Shown one piece after another: positions 7,089-12,876 of a stretch of DNA of 16,926 nucleotides (its first letter is position 1; every line of letters begins with the position of its first letter). The position numbers and the translations under genes are program-made. This DNA is from Candidatus Saccharimonadota bacterium (GTDB lineage Bacteria; Patescibacteriota; Saccharimonadia; Saccharimonadales; UBA10212): contig JAQGHE010000015.1 in assembly GCA_028288985.1 (NCBI GenBank), positions 1 to 16,926 of the forward strand. Reading direction: 5' to 3'. Under the pieces are notes generated by a model. It was given only the letters and a program-made list of their open reading frames with translations, did not search any database and was not told the origin of the DNA.

Positions 7089-7640
7089 TCATACCCGAGC
7101 CCCCGCTAAGGCACCTATCAAAGCCTTGTTGAAAGCAGGCAGGTCGGCCGGGCGGCGGCTGGTTATCAAATTGCCGTCAATCACTACCTCCTCGTCTACC
7201 CACTCGGCCCCGGCATTGACCATGTCATCTTGAATCGTGTAAAAGCTGGTCAACTTCCTACCGCGTGCCAGATGCGACGATACCAACAGCCACGGCCCAT
7301 GACAGATCACAGCCGTGGGCTTTTCGTCCTCGTCCATGATTTTAATAATGAAACTGCGCGCCTCTTCCACCATTCTTAAAGTGTCGGCATTAACGACGCC
7401 GCCGGGGACCACCAGCGCATCATAATCGGCGGGGTCCGCCTCGCCCAAGAGCTTATCCACCTTAACCGACTTACCGGGATCAACATGGCGCAGACTCTTA
7501 ATCTCGCCGGCTTTCGGCGCGATAACATCTACTTCCGCTCCCGCTTCACGTAGCGCCTCAAGCGGACTAAATAGCTCAGACTCTTCAAAATAATCCATAG
7601 CCACAATAGCCGCCTTTTTACCCGAAATATCATTTTGCAT
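7089..7640 (-). CDS. DJ-1/PfpI family protein (type 1 glutamine amidotransferase-like)
   Basis: 183 residues from the ATG at 7640; an ATG 8 codons upstream is rejected because a purine-rich AGGAGG-GGAGAA ribosome site lies immediately before 7640. The fold has the DJ-1/PfpI signatures: an early acidic motif DYFEESEL with the conserved Glu near residue 19-20, VVPGGV (78-83), and the nucleophile elbow AVICHGPWLL with Cys113-His114. Members act as proteases, glyoxalase III-like or protein deglycases; the reaction here cannot be chosen. It is divergent from the small acidic protein, with a 14-bp palindrome between them. Unlike most neighbours it has a long leader and a clear Shine-Dalgarno. Confidence 0.88.
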   Translation of the reverse strand: MQNDISGKKAAIVAMDYFEESELFSPLEALREAGAEVDVIAPKAGEIKSLRHVDPGKSVKVDKLLGEADPADYDALVVPGGVVNADTLRMVEEARSFIIKIMDEDEKPTAVICHGPWLLVSSHLARGRKLTSFYTIQDDMVNAGAEWVDEEVVIDGNLITSRRPADLPAFNKALIGALAGARV

Positions 7641-7694
7641 TTCTCCCCTCCTCTCCCCATCCATCCAATGTAATTTGCCGCTGGGATAAGGGCT

Positions 7695-7708
7695 GTTAGA
7701 TATCTAAC
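7695..7708. promoter_or_regulatory. 14-bp perfect palindrome in divergent intergenic region
   Basis: GTTAGATATCTAAC is a perfect palindrome roughly midway in the 120-base gap between the PfpI-family gene and the acidic protein gene. Its place suggests an operator for a dimeric regulator controlling one or both genes, but no regulator is adjacent and no firm promoter could be fixed on either side. Confidence 0.3.
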
Positions 7709-7760
7709 TTCAATCTGCTGAGATTTTAGAGTTAACTGGAGGTATAAGGAGATCAAGCAT

Positions 7761-8039
7761 ATGCCGCCACAAGGATTAATTAATGACGAGGACGAGCAGG
7801 AAAAACTGTCAGGTGATTATTCCTCGCCATTTTCGGCGCCCAGCGGTGCCCTGGATACAACGGATGATACGCACCCTGAAGCCGACAGCAATGTTGATGC
7901 ACACGAGCATTATGATGAAGGTATTTCCGGAGCAACCGAAGTTGTAGATCCCGGCGACCAAGGAATCGTAGGTTTTAATCCGCCGCCCGTGACTTCCACC
8001 GTCTCGGATGACGATGAGGATGACAGCGAAGAAGAATAG
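7761..8039 (+). CDS. Small acidic, probably disordered protein
   Basis: 92 residues, very rich in Asp, Glu, Ser and Pro with almost no Lys or Arg. It has no transmembrane segment and no Cys, and ends in the acidic tract DDDEDDSEEE. It is therefore likely unfolded and soluble. A good ribosome site (AAGGAGAT, 7746-7753) stands 7 bases before the ATG, and a second GGAGG lies just upstream, so I think it is a real gene. Function unknown. It sits 88 bases before the glutamate dehydrogenase gene, which has its own promoter. Composition of this kind is typical of conserved hypothetical acidic proteins and cannot support a role. Confidence 0.65.
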   Translation: MPPQGLINDEDEQEKLSGDYSSPFSAPSGALDTTDDTHPEADSNVDAHEHYDEGISGATEVVDPGDQGIVGFNPPPVTSTVSDDDEDDSEEE

Positions 8040-8082
8040 TTTTAGCATGCACTGAATTGTTATTTTCGCCCTCATTTGGGTT

Positions 8083-8119
8083 TATAATTGAATGGTTTGC
8101 TGGCAAAAATAACAGGAGA
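8083..8119 (+). promoter_or_regulatory. Promoter -10 and ribosome binding site of glutamate dehydrogenase gene
   Basis: TATAAT (8083-8088) is a perfect -10; the only -35-like sequence is a weak TTGTTA (8057-8062) at a 20-base spacing. The expected start near 8095 gives a leader of about 33 bases with AGGAGA (8114-8119) properly spaced before the ATG at 8128. This gene therefore uses a classical leader, unlike most of its neighbours. Confidence 0.5.
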
Positions 8120-8127
8120 TAAATAAA

Positions 8128-9330
8128 ATGCTTGAGACCGCACACGCCCTTATTACTCGTGCCGCTAAAAGACTAGGCTTAGGCGACGAGCAGATAGAAG
8201 GACTCCTTAAAACCGACCATGAGCATGTTTTTAAGATTGAACTAGGCAGCAGCAAAAGCTTTGACGCTTACCGAGTGCAGCACAGCAACAAGCTGGGTCC
8301 CTATAAAGGCGGCATCCGCTTTCACCCAGAGGTTGACTTGGATGAAGTGCGAGCCTTGGCAACACTGATGAGCTTTAAGACTGCTGCGGCCGGTTTGCCG
8401 CTTGGCGGCGGTAAAGGCGGTGTGAGCGTTAACCCCAAAGAACTTAAGCCCGAGGAGCTGGAAGAACTAAGCCGTAAGTATGCGCGTTACCTGGCACCTT
8501 ACATCGGTCCGGATAAAGATGTACCGGCACCGGATGTAAACACCAATGCCCAAATTATCGACTGGATGGTAGACGAATACGCGAAAATAACCGGTGATAA
8601 AACAAAAGCCAGCTTCACCGGTAAAAGTCTAAATAATGGCGGCAGCCTGGGCCGGGATGCGGCCACCGGCCGCGGCGGTGTAATCGCGCTGGCTCAGCTT
8701 CTTAAGCATCTGGGAAGAGAGTCTCAAGACATCACCATTGCCGTTCAGGGCTTCGGCAACGTCGGATCCTTCTTCGCCACAGTTGCTGCCGCGGATCATC
8801 CCAATTGGAAGCTGCTGGCAGCCAGCGACTCCGATGCCGGCGTTTATTCAACCGAACCTTTGGACGCTATCGAGCTGGATAAATATAAACAAGATGGCGG
8901 ACGCTTCAGAGCTTATAAGAAAGAAGGCGTGCATATCATTTCAAATGAAGACCTGCTCAACCTGGACGTTGATGTTTTGGTTTTAGCAGCCCTGGGTGAC
9001 GCCGTCAATCAAACCAACTATAAGCCTTCGCAGGCCAGTATTATCTTAGAGCTGGCCAATGGCCCCGTAAGCGAAGCTGCCTTCAATAAGTTATCCGAAC
9101 GCGGAGTAACTATCGTGCCTGATATTATCGCCAATGCCGGCGGCGTCATAGTCAGCTATCTGGAATGGGTCCAAAACAAGGAAAGCGAGCACTGGAGTGA
9201 AGAGAGGGTCAATGAAGAGCTGGAACGCTACATGGTCAAGGCAAGTGATGACCTATATGAAACAGCTGAGAAACAAGATACGTCATTAAAAGAAGCTGCC
9301 TTCATTAACGCCATACGCCGTCTGATTTAG
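8128..9330 (+). CDS. gdhA: Glutamate dehydrogenase (Glu/Leu/Phe/Val dehydrogenase family)
   Basis: 400 residues. Catalyses reversible oxidative deamination of glutamate to 2-oxoglutarate and ammonia. The N-terminal domain has KGGIRFHPEV (60-69), MSFKTAAAGLPLGGGKGGV (81-99) with the substrate lysine at about 84 and catalytic Lys at about 96, and PAPDVNTNAQIIDWM with the catalytic Asp near 136. The Rossmann domain starts with VQGFGNVG (206-213), and IVPDIIANAGGVIVSYLEW follows. The K-G-G-I-R and P-L-G-G-G-K-G-G blocks favour glutamate over leucine or phenylalanine, but substrate choice is inferred, and cofactor preference is not fixed. Length is slightly short for the hexameric class but all catalytic blocks are there. 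Its TAG overlaps the stop of the convergent gene by 4 bases. Confidence 0.93.
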   Translation: MLETAHALITRAAKRLGLGDEQIEGLLKTDHEHVFKIELGSSKSFDAYRVQHSNKLGPYKGGIRFHPEVDLDEVRALATLMSFKTAAAGLPLGGGKGGVSVNPKELKPEELEELSRKYARYLAPYIGPDKDVPAPDVNTNAQIIDWMVDEYAKITGDKTKASFTGKSLNNGGSLGRDAATGRGGVIALAQLLKHLGRESQDITIAVQGFGNVGSFFATVAAADHPNWKLLAASDSDAGVYSTEPLDAIELDKYKQDGGRFRAYKKEGVHIISNEDLLNLDVDVLVLAALGDAVNQTNYKPSQASIILELANGPVSEAAFNKLSERGVTIVPDIIANAGGVIVSYLEWVQNKESEHWSEERVNEELERYMVKASDDLYETAEKQDTSLKEAAFINAIRRLI

Positions 9331-10049
9331 GGGCGCGCTGTGACGGCCGTCAATGCTATGGCCGTGGGGCTGCGAGATAGATCGGCCCCAAATTCGATGA
9401 TGGTATCAACTGAGGGCAGAAAATTCTTGGGGTCGGATTCGTGAGTCTGCAGCACGCTTCTAGCCGCTTTGCCCAACCACAGTACGGCCTGATCCTTATT
9501 ACCCTCCCAAGCTTCAAAGCGAGCGGCATGCATGGCATTTTCTGTCGCATATAGCTGGTTGTCCCCCTGGACTAGATACATTTCCGCTTGACTGAATAAT
9601 TCCATCGGCCGTCCCGGGCCCAGGTAGGTACCCAACGTGTCGGCTACCACGGCTATTCTGCCGGCCATGGTGATTGTCGCGCCATACTCAGCCATCAATC
9701 TCCTTCGCCTTGGACTGTGGTCTATCGACATACCGGCAGCATCTTCACTCATAGCATTGATAAGGTCTTCAGTCATGGCCGCCGACTCATCCAGTTCGCG
9801 TTTCGCCTGTTTCTTAATGGTCTTATCTCCCGCCTTGATGCCTAGATGCAATCGAGACAAAGCCCCATATCGGCGCACTACTGCCTCTTGTAGGGTCTTT
9901 GAAGCACTGTCCGCTATGTGCTGATCCGAACGGACATGATTTATGGCAATCTTGAACCAATCTGTAGGATAATTACCGTTGGCTAGGCCGTAGGCGCACA
10001 TATTTGTAGCGGAGGTAGAAAATCTGTAGGGTTCGTGCTCCTTGGTCAT
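9327..10049 (-). CDS. Unknown helical cytoplasmic protein
   Basis: 240 residues with no family I recognise. It has no signal peptide or transmembrane segment. It reads as almost wholly alpha-helical with Ala-rich amphipathic stretches; the part at about 150-210 (AEMYLVQGDNQLYATENAMH and AARFEAWEGNKDQAVLWLGK) resembles tetratricopeptide-like helical pairs, and there is an RRRR patch near residue 115. It is convergent with the dehydrogenase gene and shares the four stop bases TTAG at 9327-9330. A TATAAA/TAAAAT box with TGA before it lies 8 or 6 bases ahead of the ATG, supporting the start at 10049 and expression as its own unit. Confidence 0.7.
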   Translation of the reverse strand: MTKEHEPYRFSTSATNMCAYGLANGNYPTDWFKIAINHVRSDQHIADSASKTLQEAVVRRYGALSRLHLGIKAGDKTIKKQAKRELDESAAMTEDLINAMSEDAAGMSIDHSPRRRRLMAEYGATITMAGRIAVVADTLGTYLGPGRPMELFSQAEMYLVQGDNQLYATENAMHAARFEAWEGNKDQAVLWLGKAARSVLQTHESDPKNFLPSVDTIIEFGADLSRSPTAIALTAVTARP

Positions 10050-10055
10050 TGATAC

Positions 10056-10066
10056 ATTTTATATCA
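10056..10066 (-). promoter_or_regulatory. -10 promoter of the helical protein gene
   Basis: Minus strand TGA-TATAAAAT reads as an extended TATAAA box 8 bases before the ATG at 10049, or TAAAAT 6 bases before it. Either predicts a leaderless mRNA. Confidence 0.45.
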
Positions 10067-10124
10067 GAAGCTTTACCTACTGGCAATCAGCAGTCTTTGT
10101 AGGATACGATTAACAGATGCGGTA

Positions 10125-10133
10125 TGTTATAAT
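10125..10133 (+). promoter_or_regulatory. Extended -10 promoter of tRNA-Met(CAU)
   Basis: TGT + TATAAT, perfect extended -10, with no convincing -35 at usual spacing. The start near 10140 would leave about 104 bases of leader before the tRNA. This leader holds a hairpin directly before the tRNA (GTTGAA 10211-10216 with TTCAAC 10235-10240). A competing pairing of CAACC (10202-10206) with GGTTG (10227-10231) is also possible. Confidence 0.5.
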
Positions 10134-10243
10134 TCCCCCTGTTGAAGCTGCTTTTCAAATGAAAGGCGGTAGTGAGGCAGGCTTTTTAAGGGCTGCTTTA
10201 CCAACCGAGCGTTGAAGGAAAACCTTGGTTGTCTTTCAACTAT

Positions 10244-10320
10244 GGCAGGGTAGCTCAGTTGGTTAGAGCACAGGACTCATAAGCCTGGGGTCGCGAGTTC
10301 AAATCTCGCCCCTGCTACCA
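10244..10320 (+). tRNA. tRNA-Met (CAU), elongator type
   Basis: 77 bases with encoded CCA. Acceptor GGCAGGG pairs with CCCTGCT (G1-U72 wobble), discriminator A73; D arm AGCTCAGTTGGTTAGAGC; anticodon loop CTCATAA (CAU); T arm CGAGT-TTCAAAT-CTCGC is unflawed. The overall form matches elongator tRNA-Met, but tRNA-Ile2 whose CAU is modified by TilS has the same anticodon and cannot be excluded. The bottom pair of the anticodon stem is a mismatch (A31 with G39). Followed at once by a terminator. Confidence 0.93.
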
Positions 10321-10321
10321 C

Positions 10322-10354
10322 AAAAAAACCCGACTTTACTGTCGGGCTTTTTTG
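10322..10354. terminator. Bidirectional intrinsic terminator
   Basis: CCCGAC-tttact-GTCGGG (10329-10346) with seven A on the left and a T run on the right, so it works on both strands. On the plus strand it ends the tRNA transcript; on the minus strand it lies 20 bases after the stop of the 24-codon gene. Confidence 0.9.
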
Positions 10355-10374
10355 TTGAGATGAACCTACCAGTA

Positions 10375-10449
10375 TTAAACGAGGAGGCCGTCGAAGGCAG
10401 AGATTTCCTCTGTCGCTGGCAGCAATTCAAAAGCTAACTGTACTGACAT
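10375..10449 (-). CDS. 24-residue small protein with strong promoter
   Basis: An open frame of 24 codons plus TAA on the minus strand, beginning MSVQLAFELLPATEE and ending in a hydrophobic DGLLV. It has four Glu and one Asp and no Lys or Arg. It would be easy to miss by length cut-offs, but the expression signals are the best in the window: a TTGACT-16-TATAAT promoter, about 35 bases of A-rich leader, an AAGGA ribosome site 7 bases before the ATG, and the bidirectional terminator after it. No known peptide family is recognised. It could be a leader or regulatory peptide, a peptide precursor, or a small protein acting on a larger partner. It is divergent from the padR operon. Confidence 0.55.
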   Translation of the reverse strand: MSVQLAFELLPATEEISAFDGLLV

Positions 10450-10491
10450 TATTTTTTCCTTTTTGTTTTTGTTTTGATTGACTCAAGTCTT

Positions 10492-10519
10492 ATTATACAC
10501 GCTTATGCTTAAAAGTCAA
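10492..10519 (-). promoter_or_regulatory. Strong sigma70-type promoter of the 24-codon gene
   Basis: Minus strand -35 TTGACT (10514-10519), 16-base spacer, -10 TATAAT (10492-10497): 11 of 12 consensus bases. The expected start is near 10484-10485. An inverted repeat GACT-ca-AGTC (about 10480-10489) lies at the start site and could be an operator. Confidence 0.7.
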
Positions 10520-10567
10520 TCTATTTAACATTAATCCGCCTTTTACTCCTTACAGTTATCGGAATAC

Positions 10568-10604
10568 TTGACTTTCTATAATACCTTGCATAACATAGTA
10601 CTAT
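10568..10604 (+). promoter_or_regulatory. padR promoter with overlapping palindromic operator
   Basis: TTGACT (10568-10573), 17 bases, TAACAT (10591-10596), then 8 bases to the ATG, giving a leaderless or nearly leaderless mRNA. A perfect palindrome ATAGTACTAT (10595-10604) covers the predicted start site and ends at the ATG, where binding of PadR would block its own operon. A TATAAT at 10577-10582 is an alternative -10 giving a leader of about 16 bases. Confidence 0.5.
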
Positions 10605-10964
10605 ATGAACGAAAACGGAACCGATAGCTACATCGCCGAGCAGTCCGAAACGCAGATGCGTAAAGGCGTGCTGGTTTACTGCGTGCTGCTGCTTTGCAAA
10701 AACGGCAGGGTCTACACTTCCGAGATCATCAACTCCCTGCGCGAAGCCGAATTAATAGTTGTTGAGGGTACGCTCTACCCCCTGCTCAGCCGCCTGGCGC
10801 GCGACAAGCTGCTGGCGTATGAGTGGCAAGAGAGCGAACAAGGGCCGCCCCGTAAATACTATTGGCTGACGGACGAAGGCCGGGAATTGCTGGAAGCCCT
10901 TAAAGTTACCTATCACAAACTGCACGCTTCAATTACAACTCTAGAGAAAGGAAAGAAAAAATGA
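10605..10964 (+). CDS. PadR family transcriptional regulator
   Basis: 119 residues, a winged-helix regulator of PadR type. Residues about 18-90 carry the family pattern: MRKGVLVYCVLLLC, the recognition segment SEIINSLREAELIVVEGTLYPLLSRLARDKLL, and the wing GPPRKYYWLTDEGRELLEAL. A short C-terminal helix for dimer formation follows. PadR proteins usually repress an adjacent operon and release it on binding a small molecule or envelope-stress signal. It overlaps the PspC-type gene by ATGA (10961-10964), so the two form one operon; PadR next to PspC/DUF1700-like membrane proteins is a recurrent pairing. Probably autoregulated through the palindrome at the start site. Confidence 0.92.
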   Translation: MNENGTDSYIAEQSETQMRKGVLVYCVLLLCKNGRVYTSEIINSLREAELIVVEGTLYPLLSRLARDKLLAYEWQESEQGPPRKYYWLTDEGRELLEALKVTYHKLHASITTLEKGKKK

Positions 10965-12247
10965 ACGAAGTAACCCGCATTCATTTAGGCAGACAGCCGT
11001 TTAACATCTCTGTCGAAGCCAACAAGGCGCTGAGGGATTATCTGGCCGCCATCAAAAAACAGGTTGGCGATAAAGACGTTGTTGATGAAGTAGAGCTGCG
11101 CATGGCCGAACTTCTGACAGAGCATGGAATCACGGGCGAAAAAGTTATACTGGCTAGCGACGTAGATTATCTGAAAGAACAGCTCGGTAACCCTAAGGAT
11201 TTTAGCGAAGATAGCGATGATGCCCCGCGGTCTGCTGGTAAGGATACCGCCGCCAAGCGGCTCTTCCGCGATACCGATAACGCCATGTTGGCCGGCGTCG
11301 CTTCCGGCCTGGCCGGCTACTTCGGCATAGATGTACTGCTTATAAGGATCCTGTTTGTAATAGCAACCATCGCCGGCGGCTGGGGTATCTTGCTGTACAT
11401 CGCACTTTGGCTGCTTATACCTCCGGCTAAAACTTCCAGCGAGCGCCTGCAGATGCAGGGCAAGCCTGTAACAGTAGAGGCTCTGAAAGAAGTTGTAGAT
11501 AGAGCAGATCTTAAAGGTGCGGCCCAGAGGGCCAACGGCACGCTTATCCCGGTCATAAACAACTTCTTAAAGTTAGTGCTAAAGATTGTTGGTGTCGGCT
11601 TTATACTCGCCGGCCTGCTTGCCTTGTTTGGCCTTATTGCTGCCAAAGTTTATATGGCTCTGCATAGCGATAGATTATTTCAGGAAAACATATTCCCGGT
11701 TGGCGCCAGCGAGCATTTGCTGCTGAACATCGGCCTGATTTTAGCTGGCATAATCGCCCTCTTCGTGGTGTTATCCGGGATGGCAATATTTAGAAGAAAG
11801 TGGCCTATCCGCGGCTGGATTACCGGGCTTTTAGCCGGACTCTTCTTGATCGGGCTGGCAACCGCCATAGCCCTGGCCGGCGATGCCGCGCCAAAAGTAC
11901 GCGACCGCTATGAAGCCGCAACCCACACCACCACCAGAACCCTACAGCCCTTTACCAGCGTGAATCTAAGCGGCAGAGGAGTTGATGTGCAGTACGAGCA
12001 AAGTGGTAATTACGCCGTTAAAATGCACTACTTCGGCAATCCGGATTTATCCAAAATCAAAACCACCGTAGTGAATAACCAGCTAATAATTGATTCTCAG
12101 AACTTTGACTACAAGCGGCAGTGCGATATGCTCTGCGCGTTCCCTACATATAACATGGTGATTACCATTGAGGCGCCGGTCGCTCTAAGCACCAGCTATC
12201 CTGGGCCGGATCCCTTGCCCCTTCCTCCCTACTGGCAAAAATACTAA
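10961..12247 (+). CDS. PspC-domain membrane protein with truncated GIN (DUF2807-like) C-terminus
   Basis: 428 residues. The N-terminal soluble region (1-90) has a helical pattern VDEVELRMAELL that resembles the domain often fused to PspC. The PspC domain spans about 95-155 (LFRDTDNAMLAGVASGLAGY, then WGILLYIALWLLIPP) with one membrane helix. Further transmembrane helices lie near 200-225, 245-270 and 280-305. The extracellular tail (from about 320, RTLQPFTSVNLSGRGVDVQY) starts a GIN/DUF2807-type beta-helix. That domain normally continues well beyond the VITIEAP motif, but here it changes into a Pro-rich tail of about 25 residues and stops. I infer loss of the 3' end, next to the tRNA-fMet region. 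Likely an envelope-stress sensor regulated by PadR. Confidence 0.8.
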   Translation: MNEVTRIHLGRQPFNISVEANKALRDYLAAIKKQVGDKDVVDEVELRMAELLTEHGITGEKVILASDVDYLKEQLGNPKDFSEDSDDAPRSAGKDTAAKRLFRDTDNAMLAGVASGLAGYFGIDVLLIRILFVIATIAGGWGILLYIALWLLIPPAKTSSERLQMQGKPVTVEALKEVVDRADLKGAAQRANGTLIPVINNFLKLVLKIVGVGFILAGLLALFGLIAAKVYMALHSDRLFQENIFPVGASEHLLLNIGLILAGIIALFVVLSGMAIFRRKWPIRGWITGLLAGLFLIGLATAIALAGDAAPKVRDRYEAATHTTTRTLQPFTSVNLSGRGVDVQYEQSGNYAVKMHYFGNPDLSKIKTTVVNNQLIIDSQNFDYKRQCDMLCAFPTYNMVITIEAPVALSTSYPGPDPLPLPPYWQKY

Positions 12248-12269
12248 CAAGTAATTGCTAGCTAACAGA

Positions 12270-12298
12270 TTGACAAAAACCCCCTAACAGATTAGAAT
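12270..12298 (+). promoter_or_regulatory. Consensus sigma70 promoter upstream of tRNA-fMet
   Basis: TTGACA (12270-12275), exact 17-base spacer, TAGAAT (12293-12298): 11 of 12 consensus bases, and the spacer contains CCCCC. Start near 12305. It is the best plus-strand promoter in the window and no protein gene follows, so its product is the structured leader and tRNA-fMet. Confidence 0.75.
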
Positions 12299-12304
12299 AA
12301 CTTA

Positions 12305-12526
12305 GTTCTACCTAATTTTTAAACCAAGCGAAAAGCTGTTTGAAAATTAGCAAGGAGAAGCAGTGTAAAGCTGGAGGAGCGAGCAATAATATTGGTCGTC
12401 TCCGCAAACCGGTTTTCCCCAAAATCACGAGAGGATTCGTGATTTTGAGAGGAGCAACCGACCAAAAAGTGAAGTTTTGGAACATTCTGTTACAAAACGA
12501 ACTAATGGGTCGAGTTGCGACGACGA
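12305..12526 (+). ncRNA. Structured leader RNA of tRNA-fMet (candidate ncRNA)
   Basis: The 280-base gap after the PspC gene holds no protein gene but many stable hairpins. CTAATTTT (12312-12319) pairs with AAAATTAG (12343-12350) and encloses AGC-gaaaa-GCT. TTGGTCG and CGACCAA close a domain at about 12389-12465, which contains CTCC/GGAG and a perfect 11-bp stem (12420-12430 with 12437-12447, loop GAGGAT). CCAAAA...TTTTGG forms a further hairpin near 12461-12480. No T run follows any hairpin, so transcription should continue into the tRNA. It resembles no riboswitch or housekeeping RNA that I know (not RNase P, SRP, 6S or tmRNA by their conserved motifs). It may be a precursor leader or a separate RNA released by RNase P. 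Confidence 0.45.
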
Positions 12527-12601
12527 CGCGGGGTGGAGCAGTGGCAGCTCGCGTGGCTCATAACCACGAGGTCGCAGGTTCGAGTCCTGTCCCCGCTACC
12601 A
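12527..12601 (+). tRNA. Initiator tRNA-fMet (CAU)
   Basis: 75 bases with encoded CCA. CGCGGGG pairs with CCCCGCT except for position 1-72 (C with U), the unpaired end required for formylation. The D stem GAGC/GCTC has the initiator A11-U24 pair; anticodon loop CTCATAA. The anticodon stem CGTGG/CCACG has G30-C40 and G31-C39 but T29-A41, so only two of the three initiator G-C pairs are kept. T arm GCAGG-TTCGAGT-CCTGT. Its last 18 bases plus AAG form the 20-bp sequence repeated later in the array. Confidence 0.93.
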
Positions 12602-12639
12602 AGAAAAGAGTCCCACAGATTGTGGGGCTTTTTTCTTGG
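12599..12639 (+). terminator. tRNA-fMet terminator, a 19-bp hairpin that includes the CCA end
   Basis: CCAAGAAAAGAG (12599-12610) pairs with CTTTTTTCTTGG (12628-12639), continuing through T/G and CCCACA/TGTGGG to a 3-base loop: 19 pairs with two G-T wobbles. The stem starts inside the tRNA CCA, and the T run lies in the 3' arm. Its CCAAG/CTTGG ends recur in several array sites, so it is both terminator and site 0 of the array. Confidence 0.75.
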
Positions 12640-12681
12640 CCGGTGTCAGGCTCGAACCGTCCGGCGAAGCCGAGGTTCGGG

Positions 12682-12773
12682 CGCCAAGGAGGCTCACGCA
12701 GAAGCTAGCTTCGAGTAAGCCGACTGCGTATGAGACCGCTTTAGAGGTCGATTGTCCTGTCCCCGCTACCAAG
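12682..12773 (+). repeat. Structured repeat R1
   Basis: The first 58 bases (12682-12739) match 15383-15440 with five substitutions; then comes a short variable stem and a shared 24-base end containing the tRNA-fMet 3' sequence. It can fold: GGCTC and CGCA pair with TGCG and GAG-CC, enclosing CT-GCT-tcg-AGT-AG. The variable stem is GACC...GGTC here and CCGCC...GGCGG in R2. Directly before it a hairpin CGAACC-gtc-CGGC-gaa-GCCG-a-GGTTCG lies at 12653-12679. Confidence 0.7.
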
Positions 12774-12857
12774 ATTGAATAACAGATAGAGATTCACAAA
12801 CTTGTGAGTCTCTTTTCTTTTGCCGCCTCTGTTAATTAGGTTCGAGTCTAACTTGGT
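12754..12857 (+). repeat. Array site A (tRNA-end copy plus nested hairpin)
   Basis: The 20-bp tRNA-end copy is followed by three nested stems: ACCAAG (12768-12773) with CTTGGT (12852-12857), TAACAGA (12780-12786) with TCTGTTA (12828-12834), and an inner 12-bp stem AGAGATTCACAA (12788-12799) with TTGTGAGTCTCT (12802-12813) followed by TTTTCTTTT. A T-arm-like AGGTTCGAGTC lies in the 3' arm. The inner part can work as a terminator; the outer stems recur in site C. Confidence 0.55.
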
Positions 12858-12861
12858 CCTT

Positions 12862-12870
12862 TGCTATGCT
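12862..12870 (+). promoter_or_regulatory. Extended -10 of the methyltransferase cassette
   Basis: TGC + TATGCT, 6 bases before the ATG at 12877 and only 4 bases after the end of site A. Leaderless spacing; no -35. Confidence 0.4.
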
Positions 12871-12876
12871 TACTAT

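Noticed and set aside
10160..10216. 18-codon plus-strand frame in the tRNA-Met leader (ATG about 10160)
   Set aside because: No ribosome site and no suitable -10 spacing; it lies in a structured leader, so chance is more likely.
12340..12708. Open reading frames of 122 and 67 codons across tRNA-fMet
   Set aside because: They run through the tRNA, its terminator and repeat R1, with no start signals; the RNA features explain the sequence.
12640..12773. R1/R2 as tmRNA or as a class II tRNA
   Set aside because: No tmRNA 5' sequence or tag frame, and no 5' acceptor strand able to pair with CCCCGCT; only the 3' 20 bases are tRNA.
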